Positions 1 through 6,445 of a stretch of 17,468 bases of DNA are shown here, piece by piece. Under the pieces are notes generated by a model. The model was not told the origin of the DNA, did not search any database, and saw only the letters and a program-made list of their open reading frames with translations. Made by a program: the position numbers and the translations under genes. Source of the DNA: Bacillota bacterium (lineage in GTDB: Bacteria > Bacillota > DTU030); the NCBI GenBank assembly GCA_012842325.1, contig DUTA01000071.1, positions 1 through 17,468 on the forward strand, given 5' to 3'. Numbering within the stretch: position 1 is the stretch's first letter; every line of letters starts with the position of its first letter.

Positions 1-1
1 C

Positions 2-172
2 ATGCCGGTTGTTATCCTGGACCAGCTTAGTATGCACATTGGCGAGCTTTTTGACTTAAGCAAAATACCCTGGGATAACTCACCCAGAAATATCAAGATA
101 TTGAACGAAACTATGGCCTATTACAACTGGGGGAGGTTCTCCTCACCCCGGCATTTCTTTTTCCGGTCTTAA
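2..172 (+). CDS. Possible C-terminal fragment of an unidentified upstream gene
   Basis: One forward frame is open from the window edge to a TAA at 170-172, giving at least 56 residues (ends ...YYNWGRFSSPRHFFFRS). The other two forward frames stop early, at 28-30 and 57-59. I do not recognise the sequence. The cluster LNETMAYYNW is aromatic and protein-like, but there is no diagnostic motif. The stretch is more AT-rich than the genes to the right. A hairpin at 129-149 lies inside the frame, so the true upstream gene could instead end earlier. This is either a real gene tail or chance; the region left of the window would decide. Confidence 0.3.
   Translation: MPVVILDQLSMHIGELFDLSKIPWDNSPRNIKILNETMAYYNWGRFSSPRHFFFRS
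129..161 (+). terminator. Possible intrinsic terminator of the upstream unit
   Basis: A GC-rich hairpin (GGGGGAGG at 129-136, loop TTCT, CCTC-A-CCCC at 141-149, one bulged A) is followed after four bases by a T-rich run, TTTCTTTTT (154-162). It lies just upstream of the regulator's promoter, where a terminator would be expected. The bulge and the gap before the T run make it weaker than the other terminators in the window. Confidence 0.3.
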
Positions 173-228
173 CTCCCTGTAATGATTCCTTTTTTTGCGC
201 CTGTTTAATTCCTTGTCTTTTCTGTCCT

Positions 229-256
229 TTGCCATCCTGCAAAACTGATGTATAAT
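229..256 (+). promoter_or_regulatory. Sigma-A promoter of the enhancer-binding regulator
   Basis: TTGCCA (229-234, 5/6 to the -35 consensus), a 16-bp spacer and a perfect TATAAT (251-256). Transcription would begin near 263 and leave about a 97-nt leader before the GTG start at 360. The first in-frame ATG (255) overlaps this -10 box, so it cannot be the translation start. Confidence 0.6.
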
Positions 257-359
257 GGAGATGGTGGGTAATTGTGACCAGCCGAAAAGGAGTTTCCTTG
301 CCCATACCGAAAGTATACTGAGGTATCTGACAAGGATAACCAGAAATGGAGGCAATAGA

Positions 360-2114
360 GTGGCTACACAATTGTGGTCAACCAATAAGTCGTACCTAAT
401 CTGGGAAGGGCAGACGGTAAAGGATGCTGTGGAGCGCTTTGCCGTGGAGAAGCAGCGGGCCCTGGTGGTTGTGAACCAGAGCCTCAAGCCGGTGGGTATC
501 CTGTGGGCCCAGGCGGTCATGGAGTTCCTGGCAGCAGGAGGGCCTGGAACCGTGCCCATAGACGGGTTGGTGGACCCCCAGATCCTGCTCTTCCGGCAGG
601 AAGAGGGGCTTCCTGACCCAGAACTGCTGGATAATAAGCTGCCGGCGGCCGTTGTGGATGACAGGGGGCGCCTGGTGGGGGTAATTGGCGAGAAGGAATG
701 CTTTCAGGCCCTGGTGGAAGAGAACACCAGCCTGCGGGATGCGGAGATAGACCTGCAGGCCATCATGGATTCGGCCGAAGACCTGATGTGCATTTCCGAC
801 GGCTCGGGGGCCAAGCTGCGCATATCTCCTTCGGCGGAGAAGCTCTATGGTACGGCGGCTAAGGAGCTGGTGGGGAAAAACGTCCGGGATCTGGAACGAA
901 CCGGCATTTATTTCCCCTCGGCCACCCGCCTGGCCATAGAAAAGAAGTCCCGGATTACTGTCACCCAGGTCACCAAGTCAGACCGGAAGTTAATGGTCAC
1001 CGCCAACCCCATTCTCAATGAGGCAGGGGAAGTGGTGCGGGTGGTGAGCATTTCCAAGGATATTACCGATCTGCACCAATTGGAGCAGGAGCTGGAAAAT
1101 ACAAAGGAATTGATGGAAAAATACGAAAAAGAATTGTCTGAACTAAGAAAAGTAAACCTGGATGACTACCAGATCATTGGCAGCAGCAAAGCCATGCAGA
1201 GTTTGCTGCAGCTTGCCACCAAGGTGGCCGCCGTTGACTCTTCTGTGTTAATCCTGGGAGAATCGGGCGTTGGTAAAGAACTGGTGGCGAAATTGATCCA
1301 CGGGGAGAGCAAGAGGAGGAATGGCCCCTTTATCAAGATCAATTGCGGTGCCATTCCCGAAACCCTCCTGGAATCGGAACTTTTCGGTTACGAGAAGGGG
1401 GCTTTTACCGGGGCCAACCGGGAAGGGAAACCGGGCTTGATGGAGCTGGCCCACAAGGGGACTTTATTCCTCGATGAAATAGCCGAGCTTCCCCTCAACC
1501 TGCAGGTCAAGCTCCTGCGGGTCCTCCAGGAGCAGGAGATCGTGCGGGTTGGGGGAGTGCGGCCCATCAAGGTGGATCTGCGGATCATAACGGCCACCAA
1601 CCGGGATATCGAACAGATGGTGGAGGAGGGAAGCTTCCGCCGTGATCTTTACTACCGTTTGAATGTGGTTCCCATTTATGTTCCCCCCTTGCGGGAACGG
1701 CGGGAGGATATCCCGGCCCTGGTCCACCATTTCCTGCAGCGCTTCAGCCACAGATATGCCCGCTCCCGGCAGGTGACCCCCGAGGCCATGGAACTTTTGT
1801 TTAATTATTCCTGGCCGGGCAATGTCCGGGAACTGGAAAATATAATCGAACGGGTTGTGGTGACCAGCGACAGTTCCCAGATTACCGTCGCCGATCTGCC
1901 GGCCGAACTGCAGCACGGTGACCGGAAAACCAAAAAAGTGGTGGTGAACGGGATAATTCCCCTGAAGGTGGCCACCGAGGCCGTGGAAGAACAGTTGATC
2001 CGCCGGGCCATGGAAAGATACAAGAGCACCTACAAGGCGGCCCGGGCCCTGGGCATCAACCAGTCCACCGTTGTGCGGAAGGTCCAGAAATACTTGAAAA
2101 ATGGCACCGGCTAG
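360..2114 (+). CDS. Sigma-54-dependent enhancer-binding transcriptional activator (CBS-like/PAS/AAA+/TyrR-type HTH)
   Basis: 584 residues. The GTG start at 360 is chosen because GGAGG (348-352) sits 7 nt upstream; the longer frame from ATG 255 begins inside the promoter. Domains in order: an N-terminal CBS-pair-like sensor (about 10-120), a PAS domain (about 132-236), a charged coiled coil (about 238-265), a sigma-54 AAA+ domain (about 268-500) and a C-terminal HTH (about 540-584). The AAA+ domain has Walker A GESGVGKE (300-307), the sigma-54-contacting loop GAFTGA (347-352) and Walker B LFLDEI (369-374). The HTH resembles the TyrR type. The GAFTGA loop is intact, so it should be a true activator of RNA polymerase-sigma-54. 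Its ligand is unknown: CBS pairs often bind adenine nucleotides and PAS domains bind small molecules or redox cofactors. It ends just before two dyads and 190 bp before a -24/-12 promoter, so the downstream sugar-phosphate operon is the likely target (inference). Confidence 0.93.
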   Translation: MATQLWSTNKSYLIWEGQTVKDAVERFAVEKQRALVVVNQSLKPVGILWAQAVMEFLAAGGPGTVPIDGLVDPQILLFRQEEGLPDPELLDNKLPAAVVDDRGRLVGVIGEKECFQALVEENTSLRDAEIDLQAIMDSAEDLMCISDGSGAKLRISPSAEKLYGTAAKELVGKNVRDLERTGIYFPSATRLAIEKKSRITVTQVTKSDRKLMVTANPILNEAGEVVRVVSISKDITDLHQLEQELENTKELMEKYEKELSELRKVNLDDYQIIGSSKAMQSLLQLATKVAAVDSSVLILGESGVGKELVAKLIHGESKRRNGPFIKINCGAIPETLLESELFGYEKGAFTGANREGKPGLMELAHKGTLFLDEIAELPLNLQVKLLRVLQEQEIVRVGGVRPIKVDLRIITATNRDIEQMVEEGSFRRDLYYRLNVVPIYVPPLRERREDIPALVHHFLQRFSHRYARSRQVTPEAMELLFNYSWPGNVRELENIIERVVVTSDSSQITVADLPAELQHGDRKTKKVVVNGIIPLKVATEAVEEQLIRRAMERYKSTYKAARALGINQSTVVRKVQKYLKNGTG

Positions 2115-2115
2115 T

Positions 2116-2150
2116 ATGCAGAAGGGCATCCCCTAAATGCAGATAGGCAT
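2116..2150. promoter_or_regulatory. Tandem dyads ATGC-N6-GCAT, candidate activator binding sites (UAS)
   Basis: Two near-identical inverted repeats: ATGCAGAAGGGCAT (2116-2129) and ATGCAGATAGGCAT (2137-2150). Both have ATGC/GCAT half-sites and a 6-bp spacer starting AGA. Their centres are 21 bp apart, or two helical turns, which would put two bound dimers on the same DNA face. They lie about 155-185 bp upstream of the -24 element, within the usual enhancer distance for sigma-54 systems. TyrR boxes also use a 6-bp spacer (known for that family). Binding by the adjacent regulator is inferred. Confidence 0.55.
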
Positions 2151-2209
2151 TATGCGGCACCGGGGGGTAGTTCCTCAGGCAGCATGGGCTGCAGGTGACA
2201 GGCAGCACG

Positions 2210-2239
2210 GGCGATGCAGAGCAGCATCGCCGTTTTTTT
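2210..2239 (+). terminator. Intrinsic terminator of the regulator gene, containing a third ATGC-N6-GCAT dyad
   Basis: Perfect 8-bp stem GGCGATGC (2210-2217) / GCATCGCC (2224-2231), loop AGAGCA, then seven Ts (2233-2239). It should insulate the regulator transcript from the downstream operon. The centre of the stem, ATGCAGAGCAGCAT (2214-2227), repeats the dyad and the AGA spacer start seen at 2116 and 2137, so the element may serve as both terminator and protein site. Confidence 0.85.
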
Positions 2240-2301
2240 GGCGCCGGTGCCAGGGGCAGTGTGCCCTGTGTTATTGGGAATCGGGGCGGTTTCCCGGCCT
2301 T

Positions 2302-2317
2302 TGGCACCTCTTTTGCA
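2302..2317 (+). promoter_or_regulatory. Sigma-54 (-24/-12) promoter of the gph-transaldolase-PHP-aldolase operon
   Basis: TTGGCAC (2301-2307), 5 bp, then TTGCA (2313-2317). The GG (2303-2304) and GC (2315-2316) are 12 bp apart start to start, exactly as in the -24/-12 consensus TGGCAC-N5-TTGCW. Transcription would begin about 12 bp downstream, near 2328, giving a leader of about 58 nt to the TTG start at 2386. No comparable sigma-A promoter is visible in this gap. A GAFTGA-class activator is encoded immediately upstream. Confidence 0.85.
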
Positions 2318-2385
2318 TGTACATATATATAGTGCCCGGTGAAAAAATAGTGTCGTGATCAGTCCAGGCAGAAAGGAGGAGTGGC

Positions 2386-3036
2386 TTGGGCAAGAAAAGG
2401 ATCGAAACCCTCATTTTCGATTTGGATGGCACCCTGATCGATTCCCGCCTCGATATTGCCAGGGCAGCCAACTATACCCTGGCCCAATTGGGCCTTCCCC
2501 AGCTGCCTGAGGAAAAGATTACCGGTTTTATCGGGGGCGGAGTGGGGCCGCTGCTCAAGAAGGCCCTGGGTGAGAGAAGCAAGGAGCTTTTTGCTCGGGC
2601 CCTGCCCATCTATAAAGAGCGCTACCTGGCGCACTGTACCGACTATACCACCCTGTATCCGGGTGTGAGGGAAGTCCTCGCCCATTTTCAAGCCAAGGAT
2701 ATTGCCATGGCCACCAATAAACTGGTGCCCATGACCGTGAAGATCCTGGAACACTTTGGGATTGCTTCTTACTTTAAACTGGTCCTGGGCCCGGATTCGG
2801 TGCAAAACAGGAAACCCCATCCCGAGGCCGTCGAAAAGATCCTGGCCCATTTGGGAAAACCAAGGGAGACGGCCCTGATGGTCGGCGACAGCCACTTTGA
2901 CATTGAAACGGGGAAAAATGCCGGCATCATGACCTGCGGCGTAACCTATGGTTACGGCTCCAGGCAAGTCCTGGAAGAGTGCGGGGCAGATGTAATAATC
3001 GACCGCCTGCAGGATTTGACCTTGTATTTCGAATAA
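2386..3036 (+). CDS. gph: HAD-superfamily phosphatase, phosphoglycolate phosphatase-like
   Basis: 216 residues, the usual length for Gph/PGPase-type HAD enzymes. The TTG start at 2386 follows GGAGG (2375-2379) by 6 nt; the nearby GTG at 2381 is out of frame. Motif I is FDLDGT (D12 nucleophile, D14 acid/base), motif II is the T110-N-K region, motif III is K143 in RKPHPEA, and motif IV is GDSHFD (D168, D172). A cap domain lies between motifs I and II. These enzymes hydrolyse small phosphate esters such as 2-phosphoglycolate, but the substrate cannot be read from sequence; a sugar phosphate would fit the neighbours. It is the first gene of the sigma-54 operon. A small hairpin (AACGGC-TCT-GCCGTT, 3035-3049) covers its stop codon. 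Confidence 0.88.
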   Translation: MGKKRIETLIFDLDGTLIDSRLDIARAANYTLAQLGLPQLPEEKITGFIGGGVGPLLKKALGERSKELFARALPIYKERYLAHCTDYTTLYPGVREVLAHFQAKDIAMATNKLVPMTVKILEHFGIASYFKLVLGPDSVQNRKPHPEAVEKILAHLGKPRETALMVGDSHFDIETGKNAGIMTCGVTYGYGSRQVLEECGADVIIDRLQDLTLYFE

Positions 3037-3082
3037 CGGCTCTGCCGTTCAAATAATCTTACTGTCAAGGAGGCTTTATCTC

Positions 3083-4270
3083 ATGGCTGATAAAGAAAGA
3101 AGCGCACTGGAAAAACTGCTTGCGGCCAGTCCCGGCATGGAGGTCTGGTGGGATGCCTCTCCCCTGATCTTTGAGAAGTGGGCGGAGACCTTCCTGGCCA
3201 AACAGCCGCCGGAAGTGCGGGAATGGCTGGAACCCCAGGTCCGGCGCCTCTATGTGAAGGATGATCCGGCCAAATCCCTCTTCAAGGGGGTAACCACCAA
3301 CCCGGTAATCACCAAGGCCGGTATCGACACCCTGCCCGAAATCTGGCACCCCTGGATTGAGGAGGAAATTAAGAAACACCCCAATCTCAGTGCCCCTGAG
3401 ATCACCTGGCGGACTTACCGGGAAGCTTCCAGGCTGGGTGCCCAGCTCTACATGCCCATCTTTGAGGAATCCGGCTATAAATACGGCTACGTATCGGCCC
3501 AGGTGGACCCCCGGGTTCTTGCCGATACCCGGAAGATGGTGGAGCAGGGGCTGGGCCTGAAAGCCCTTTCCCCCAACATCATGGTCAAGGTGCCGGGCAC
3601 CCAGGCCGGTGTCCATGCCATCTTCCTCCTGACGGCCATGGGTGTGCCCACCAACGCCACCCTGGTCTTCACTGTGCCCCAGATCCTGGCGGTGGCCGAG
3701 GCCGTCAAGCGGGGTAAGGAAGTTGGGGAGTACTACGGTACCGACTACAGCCAGTGGCGTTCCGTCATCACCATCATGATGGCCCGCTTTGAAGAGCGGG
3801 AGATTATGGCGGAACAGGCCCGGGAGCAGGGCTTTGAACTGACGGAAGACCTGATGCGCTGGTCCGGTACCGCCATAATGAAGAAGGGCTATCACCTGCT
3901 GCGGGAGAGGGAATACCCGAGCAAGCTCCTCCTGGCTTCCAGCCGTGTAGGCCCGGGGAAAGACCAAATCCGGCACCTGGCCGAAACCGCTGGCGCAAAC
4001 CTGGTCTACACCATGAACCCGAAGTTTATCCAGGATGTCCTGCTGATCTATGCCGAGAAAGAGGAGTTTGAACCGCGGATCGATAAGCCCGTTCCCAGTG
4101 ACGTAATGGAGAAACTCCTGTCCATTCCCTACTTCCGCCAGGGCTATGATGAAAACGGCCTGAAGCAGGAAGAGTTCCTCGAGCATCCGGGAACCATCTT
4201 TACCAGGAACGAATTCAGCAAGGCTATGAATGCCTTTGAAGAATTTGTGGCCGAAATGAAGGCAAAATAA
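3083..4270 (+). CDS. Divergent transaldolase-family protein
   Basis: 395 residues. ATG with AAGGAGG (3067-3073) 9 nt upstream. Transaldolase landmarks: an aspartate in VWWDASP (D24), KGVTTNP (T71-T72-N73-P74), VSAQVDPR (137-144, the family VSxEVDPR region) and the Schiff-base lysine K169 in IMVKVPGTQAG, followed by PTNATLVFTVPQ. The catalytic set therefore looks complete. The protein is longer than the short transaldolases (about 215 residues) and has E replaced by Q in VSAQVDPR, so it belongs to a divergent branch. Expected chemistry is transfer of a dihydroxyacetone unit between sugar phosphates, or an aldol cleavage as in fructose-6-phosphate aldolase; the sequence does not decide which. 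Second gene of the operon, next to an aldolase and two phosphatases. Confidence 0.83.
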   Translation: MADKERSALEKLLAASPGMEVWWDASPLIFEKWAETFLAKQPPEVREWLEPQVRRLYVKDDPAKSLFKGVTTNPVITKAGIDTLPEIWHPWIEEEIKKHPNLSAPEITWRTYREASRLGAQLYMPIFEESGYKYGYVSAQVDPRVLADTRKMVEQGLGLKALSPNIMVKVPGTQAGVHAIFLLTAMGVPTNATLVFTVPQILAVAEAVKRGKEVGEYYGTDYSQWRSVITIMMARFEEREIMAEQAREQGFELTEDLMRWSGTAIMKKGYHLLREREYPSKLLLASSRVGPGKDQIRHLAETAGANLVYTMNPKFIQDVLLIYAEKEEFEPRIDKPVPSDVMEKLLSIPYFRQGYDENGLKQEEFLEHPGTIFTRNEFSKAMNAFEEFVAEMKAK

Positions 4271-4288
4271 AGGGTTGTTTTAAAGCCA

Positions 4289-4308
4289 GGGGAAGAGAGC
4301 TCTTCCCC
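4289..4308 (+). other. Intergenic RNA hairpin between transaldolase and PHP genes
   Basis: Perfect 8-bp stem GGGGAAGA / TCTTCCCC around loop GAGC, in the 126-nt gap between the two genes. No T run follows, so it is not a standard terminator. It could act as a processing or stability element that sets the relative yield of upstream and downstream genes. The rest of the gap shows no promoter that I can support. Confidence 0.5.
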
Positions 4309-4396
4309 CGGCCCCATTTCTCCAACAGGAAACAGAGGAGCCTGGGGCAAGGAGAGCAATACCTGTCGGGAAGGGTACAGGGAAAGGAGGATAATA

Positions 4397-5353
4397 ATGA
4401 CAAAGCAGCCGACCCCCATTTATGAATGCGACCTGCACTGCCACACGGTACGCTCCGATGGCAACGATACACCGAAGGAACTCATTGACAATGCAGCGGC
4501 CGTTGGTATGAAGGCCATTGCCATTACCGACCACGATATTGATCCACCGCGGACAGTTATCGACGATGCGGGCCGGGAAGTGGATATTGTGGAGTATGCC
4601 CGGGAAAAGGGTGTGGAGCTGGTCCTGGGGGACGAGTATTCATGTGACACCTATGTCGACGATGTGCACATTATCGGCTTTAATCTGGACTGGGATCACC
4701 CCCTGGTCAAGGAAGAAGTGGAGCGGGCCAAGAACAGCAAGAGCAATGCCTACAAGGAACTCTGCGAGATCCTGACCGAAAAGGGTATGCCCATCGACTG
4801 GGAAAAGGAGATTTTGGAGTACCGGGACAGTGAGGGGAATCTCCGGCGCCGGGATCCCGATGAGGTGCAGCGGAAGCACATCTTCGAGGCCATGGCCCGC
4901 AAAGGCTACGCCCCCACCTGGCAGGAGGCCAAGCTCCTGGTCCGGGACGACCCGGAGCTGAATGTAAGGCGGAAGAAGATCGATCCCCTGGATGCCATCA
5001 AACTGATTAAAACCTGCGGCGGCATCGCCGTCCTAGCCCACCCCTACCTCATCGACGAGGAGATAGTTTATCCCGATGGCCGCCGGCTGACCCGGGATGA
5101 GTATATCGAAAGACTTATTGAGGCCGGCCTCGACGGTATGGAAGCAGCTTACCCCTACAATAAGACCAGCTATAAGGGCACGCTGACCAACGAGGAGATT
5201 GAAAGGGAAGTAAGGGCCAAGTATACCGGGAAAGTCAAGTTCTTCAGCGGCGGTTCCGATTACCACAACGATGGCAAGAAGGGCGTAAAGAATCCCCGCT
5301 TTATCGGCGAAGGCGGGATCAGCTACGAGGAATTCAAGAAAATTTTTGGTTAA
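4397..5353 (+). CDS. PHP-domain metal-dependent phosphoesterase (YciV/RNase AM-like)
   Basis: 318 residues. ATG with AAAGGAGG (4383-4390) 6 nt upstream. The PHP metal ligands are all present in order: DLHCHT (H14, H16), SDG (D21), TDHD (H46), GDE (E80), H91, AHP (H215) and SDYH (D288, H290). The insert between about 100 and 200 resembles YciV-type proteins. Characterised relatives remove phosphate from 3',5'-nucleoside bisphosphates or degrade short RNA 5' to 3'; other PHP proteins hydrolyse histidinol phosphate or sugar phosphates. Its place between a transaldolase and an aldolase makes a sugar-(bis)phosphate substrate plausible, but that is inference. Soluble, no signal peptide. Confidence 0.88.
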   Translation: MTKQPTPIYECDLHCHTVRSDGNDTPKELIDNAAAVGMKAIAITDHDIDPPRTVIDDAGREVDIVEYAREKGVELVLGDEYSCDTYVDDVHIIGFNLDWDHPLVKEEVERAKNSKSNAYKELCEILTEKGMPIDWEKEILEYRDSEGNLRRRDPDEVQRKHIFEAMARKGYAPTWQEAKLLVRDDPELNVRRKKIDPLDAIKLIKTCGGIAVLAHPYLIDEEIVYPDGRRLTRDEYIERLIEAGLDGMEAAYPYNKTSYKGTLTNEEIEREVRAKYTGKVKFFSGGSDYHNDGKKGVKNPRFIGEGGISYEEFKKIFG

Positions 5354-5398
5354 CTGGAATTTGCAGCACCCTGTGTTTTAGCTAAGGAGGGGAACAAA

Positions 5399-6319
5399 AT
5401 GCCATTAGTGACCAGTAAGGGCTTGCTGGAAAAGGCCCTGCAGGAAGGTTATGCCATTGGGGCCTTCAATGCCAACAACATGGAAATGGTACAAGCAATT
5501 GTGGAAACAGCGGAAGAAGAACGGTCACCGGTTATCGTCCAGATCAGCCAGGGGGCCATCAAATACGGCGGGGCCGATTACTTTGCGGCCATTGTCAAGG
5601 TAGCGGCGGAAAAGGCAACGGTCCCGGTAGTATTGCACCTGGACCACGGGATGGACTTGGCCACCAATCTCCTCTGCCTGCGGGAAGGCTTCAGCTCCTT
5701 GATGATTGATGGTTCCAAATTGTCCTTTGAAGAGAATATTGCCCTGACCCGCCAGGTGGTGGAAATAGCCCACATGGTTGGGGTTCCGGTAGAAGGTGAA
5801 ATCGGCACAGTTCCCACCACCAAGGGAGAAGCCATTCCCTACGAAGAGCTGCGCCAGTATTTCACCAAACCCGAGGAAGCCCTGGAGTTTTATGAAAAGA
5901 CCGGTGTCGATTCCCTGGCCGTTTCCGTGGGCAGTGCCCACAAGATGAAGGTCAGGGAGGCCATTTTGGATATCGAGCGCATTGCCGCCATCAGGGAAGC
6001 GGTGCAGATACCCCTGGTCCTCCACGGGGCTTCTGGAGTTAAAGACGACCAGATTCCCCTGGCCATTAAGGCCGGTATTGCCAAGATCAATGTGGCGACG
6101 GAATTGGGGAAGGCCTTTACCACCGAATTGCAGAAGTATTTTGCCAAGGATCCGGGACAGGTGGACCTGCGGAAATACACCACCCCTGCCCGCGCGGCGG
6201 TTAAGGAAGCGGTGCGGGAGAAAATCCGCCTCTTTGGTTCCCAGGGCAAGGCTCCCTTATACGAAAAGGATGAAGGAGCCTGGTCAAAACCAACAGTTTC
6301 CAGGGAAGCACCCGAATAG
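5399..6319 (+). CDS. fba: Class II (zinc) fructose-bisphosphate aldolase
   Basis: 306 residues, normal for the family. ATG with AAGGAGG (5384-5390) 8 nt upstream. TIM-barrel aldolase motifs: GAFNANN (21-27), catalytic D82 and zinc ligand H83 in LHLDHG, EGEIGT (E134), H181 in GSAHKMK, H209 in LHGASGV and NVATE (231-235). It cleaves fructose 1,6-bisphosphate to DHAP and glyceraldehyde 3-phosphate, or runs in reverse for gluconeogenesis; class II enzymes can also make sedoheptulose 1,7-bisphosphate. The residue after zinc ligand H181 is K where most relatives have G (HGxY), suggesting a subfamily that might prefer a related ketose bisphosphate. Last gene of the sigma-54 operon, followed by a terminator. 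Confidence 0.92.
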   Translation: MPLVTSKGLLEKALQEGYAIGAFNANNMEMVQAIVETAEEERSPVIVQISQGAIKYGGADYFAAIVKVAAEKATVPVVLHLDHGMDLATNLLCLREGFSSLMIDGSKLSFEENIALTRQVVEIAHMVGVPVEGEIGTVPTTKGEAIPYEELRQYFTKPEEALEFYEKTGVDSLAVSVGSAHKMKVREAILDIERIAAIREAVQIPLVLHGASGVKDDQIPLAIKAGIAKINVATELGKAFTTELQKYFAKDPGQVDLRKYTTPARAAVKEAVREKIRLFGSQGKAPLYEKDEGAWSKPTVSREAPE

Positions 6320-6331
6320 AATAAACGTGCC

Positions 6332-6356
6332 GCCCCCGGTGCAGTCCACCGGGGGC
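6332..6356 (+). terminator. Terminator hairpin after the aldolase gene
   Basis: Perfect 10-bp GC-rich stem GCCCCCGGTG / CACCGGGGGC with loop CAGTC, starting 12 nt after the fba stop. The following sequence is AT-rich (TTATACATATAAATATT) rather than a pure T run, so termination may be less efficient than a canonical site. Confidence 0.7.
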
Positions 6357-6387
6357 TTATACATATAAATATTGCCTTTTTACCCCT

Positions 6388-6416
6388 GTATAGGCCCCAG
6401 GCGGCCCACATATAAT
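6388..6416 (+). promoter_or_regulatory. Candidate sporulation (sigma-E-like) or sigma-A promoter of ytxC
   Basis: CATATAAT (6409-6416) matches the sigma-E -10 type (CATAnnnT). An ATA core (6390-6392, within GTATAGG) lies 14 bp upstream of it when the usual two bases after ATA are counted, which is the sigma-E spacing. The TATAAT part (6411-6416) is also a perfect sigma-A -10, but no good TTGACA-like box lies 16-18 bp upstream. The sequence alone does not separate the two. Confidence 0.45.
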
Positions 6417-6445
6417 AGTAACTGCAGGGGAAAGGGGTGAAGGCA

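Noticed and set aside
255..359. N-terminal extension of the regulator from ATG 255
   Set aside because: The ATG overlaps the TATAAT -10 box, and a strong GGAGG sits 7 nt before GTG 360.
2137..2358. 73-residue frame between the regulator and the phosphatase gene
   Set aside because: It runs through the dyads, terminator and sigma-54 promoter; no ribosome site and unlikely composition.
3065..4186. 373-residue minus-strand frame opposite the transaldolase
   Set aside because: Mirror of a confidently assigned gene; no ribosome site or recognisable domain.
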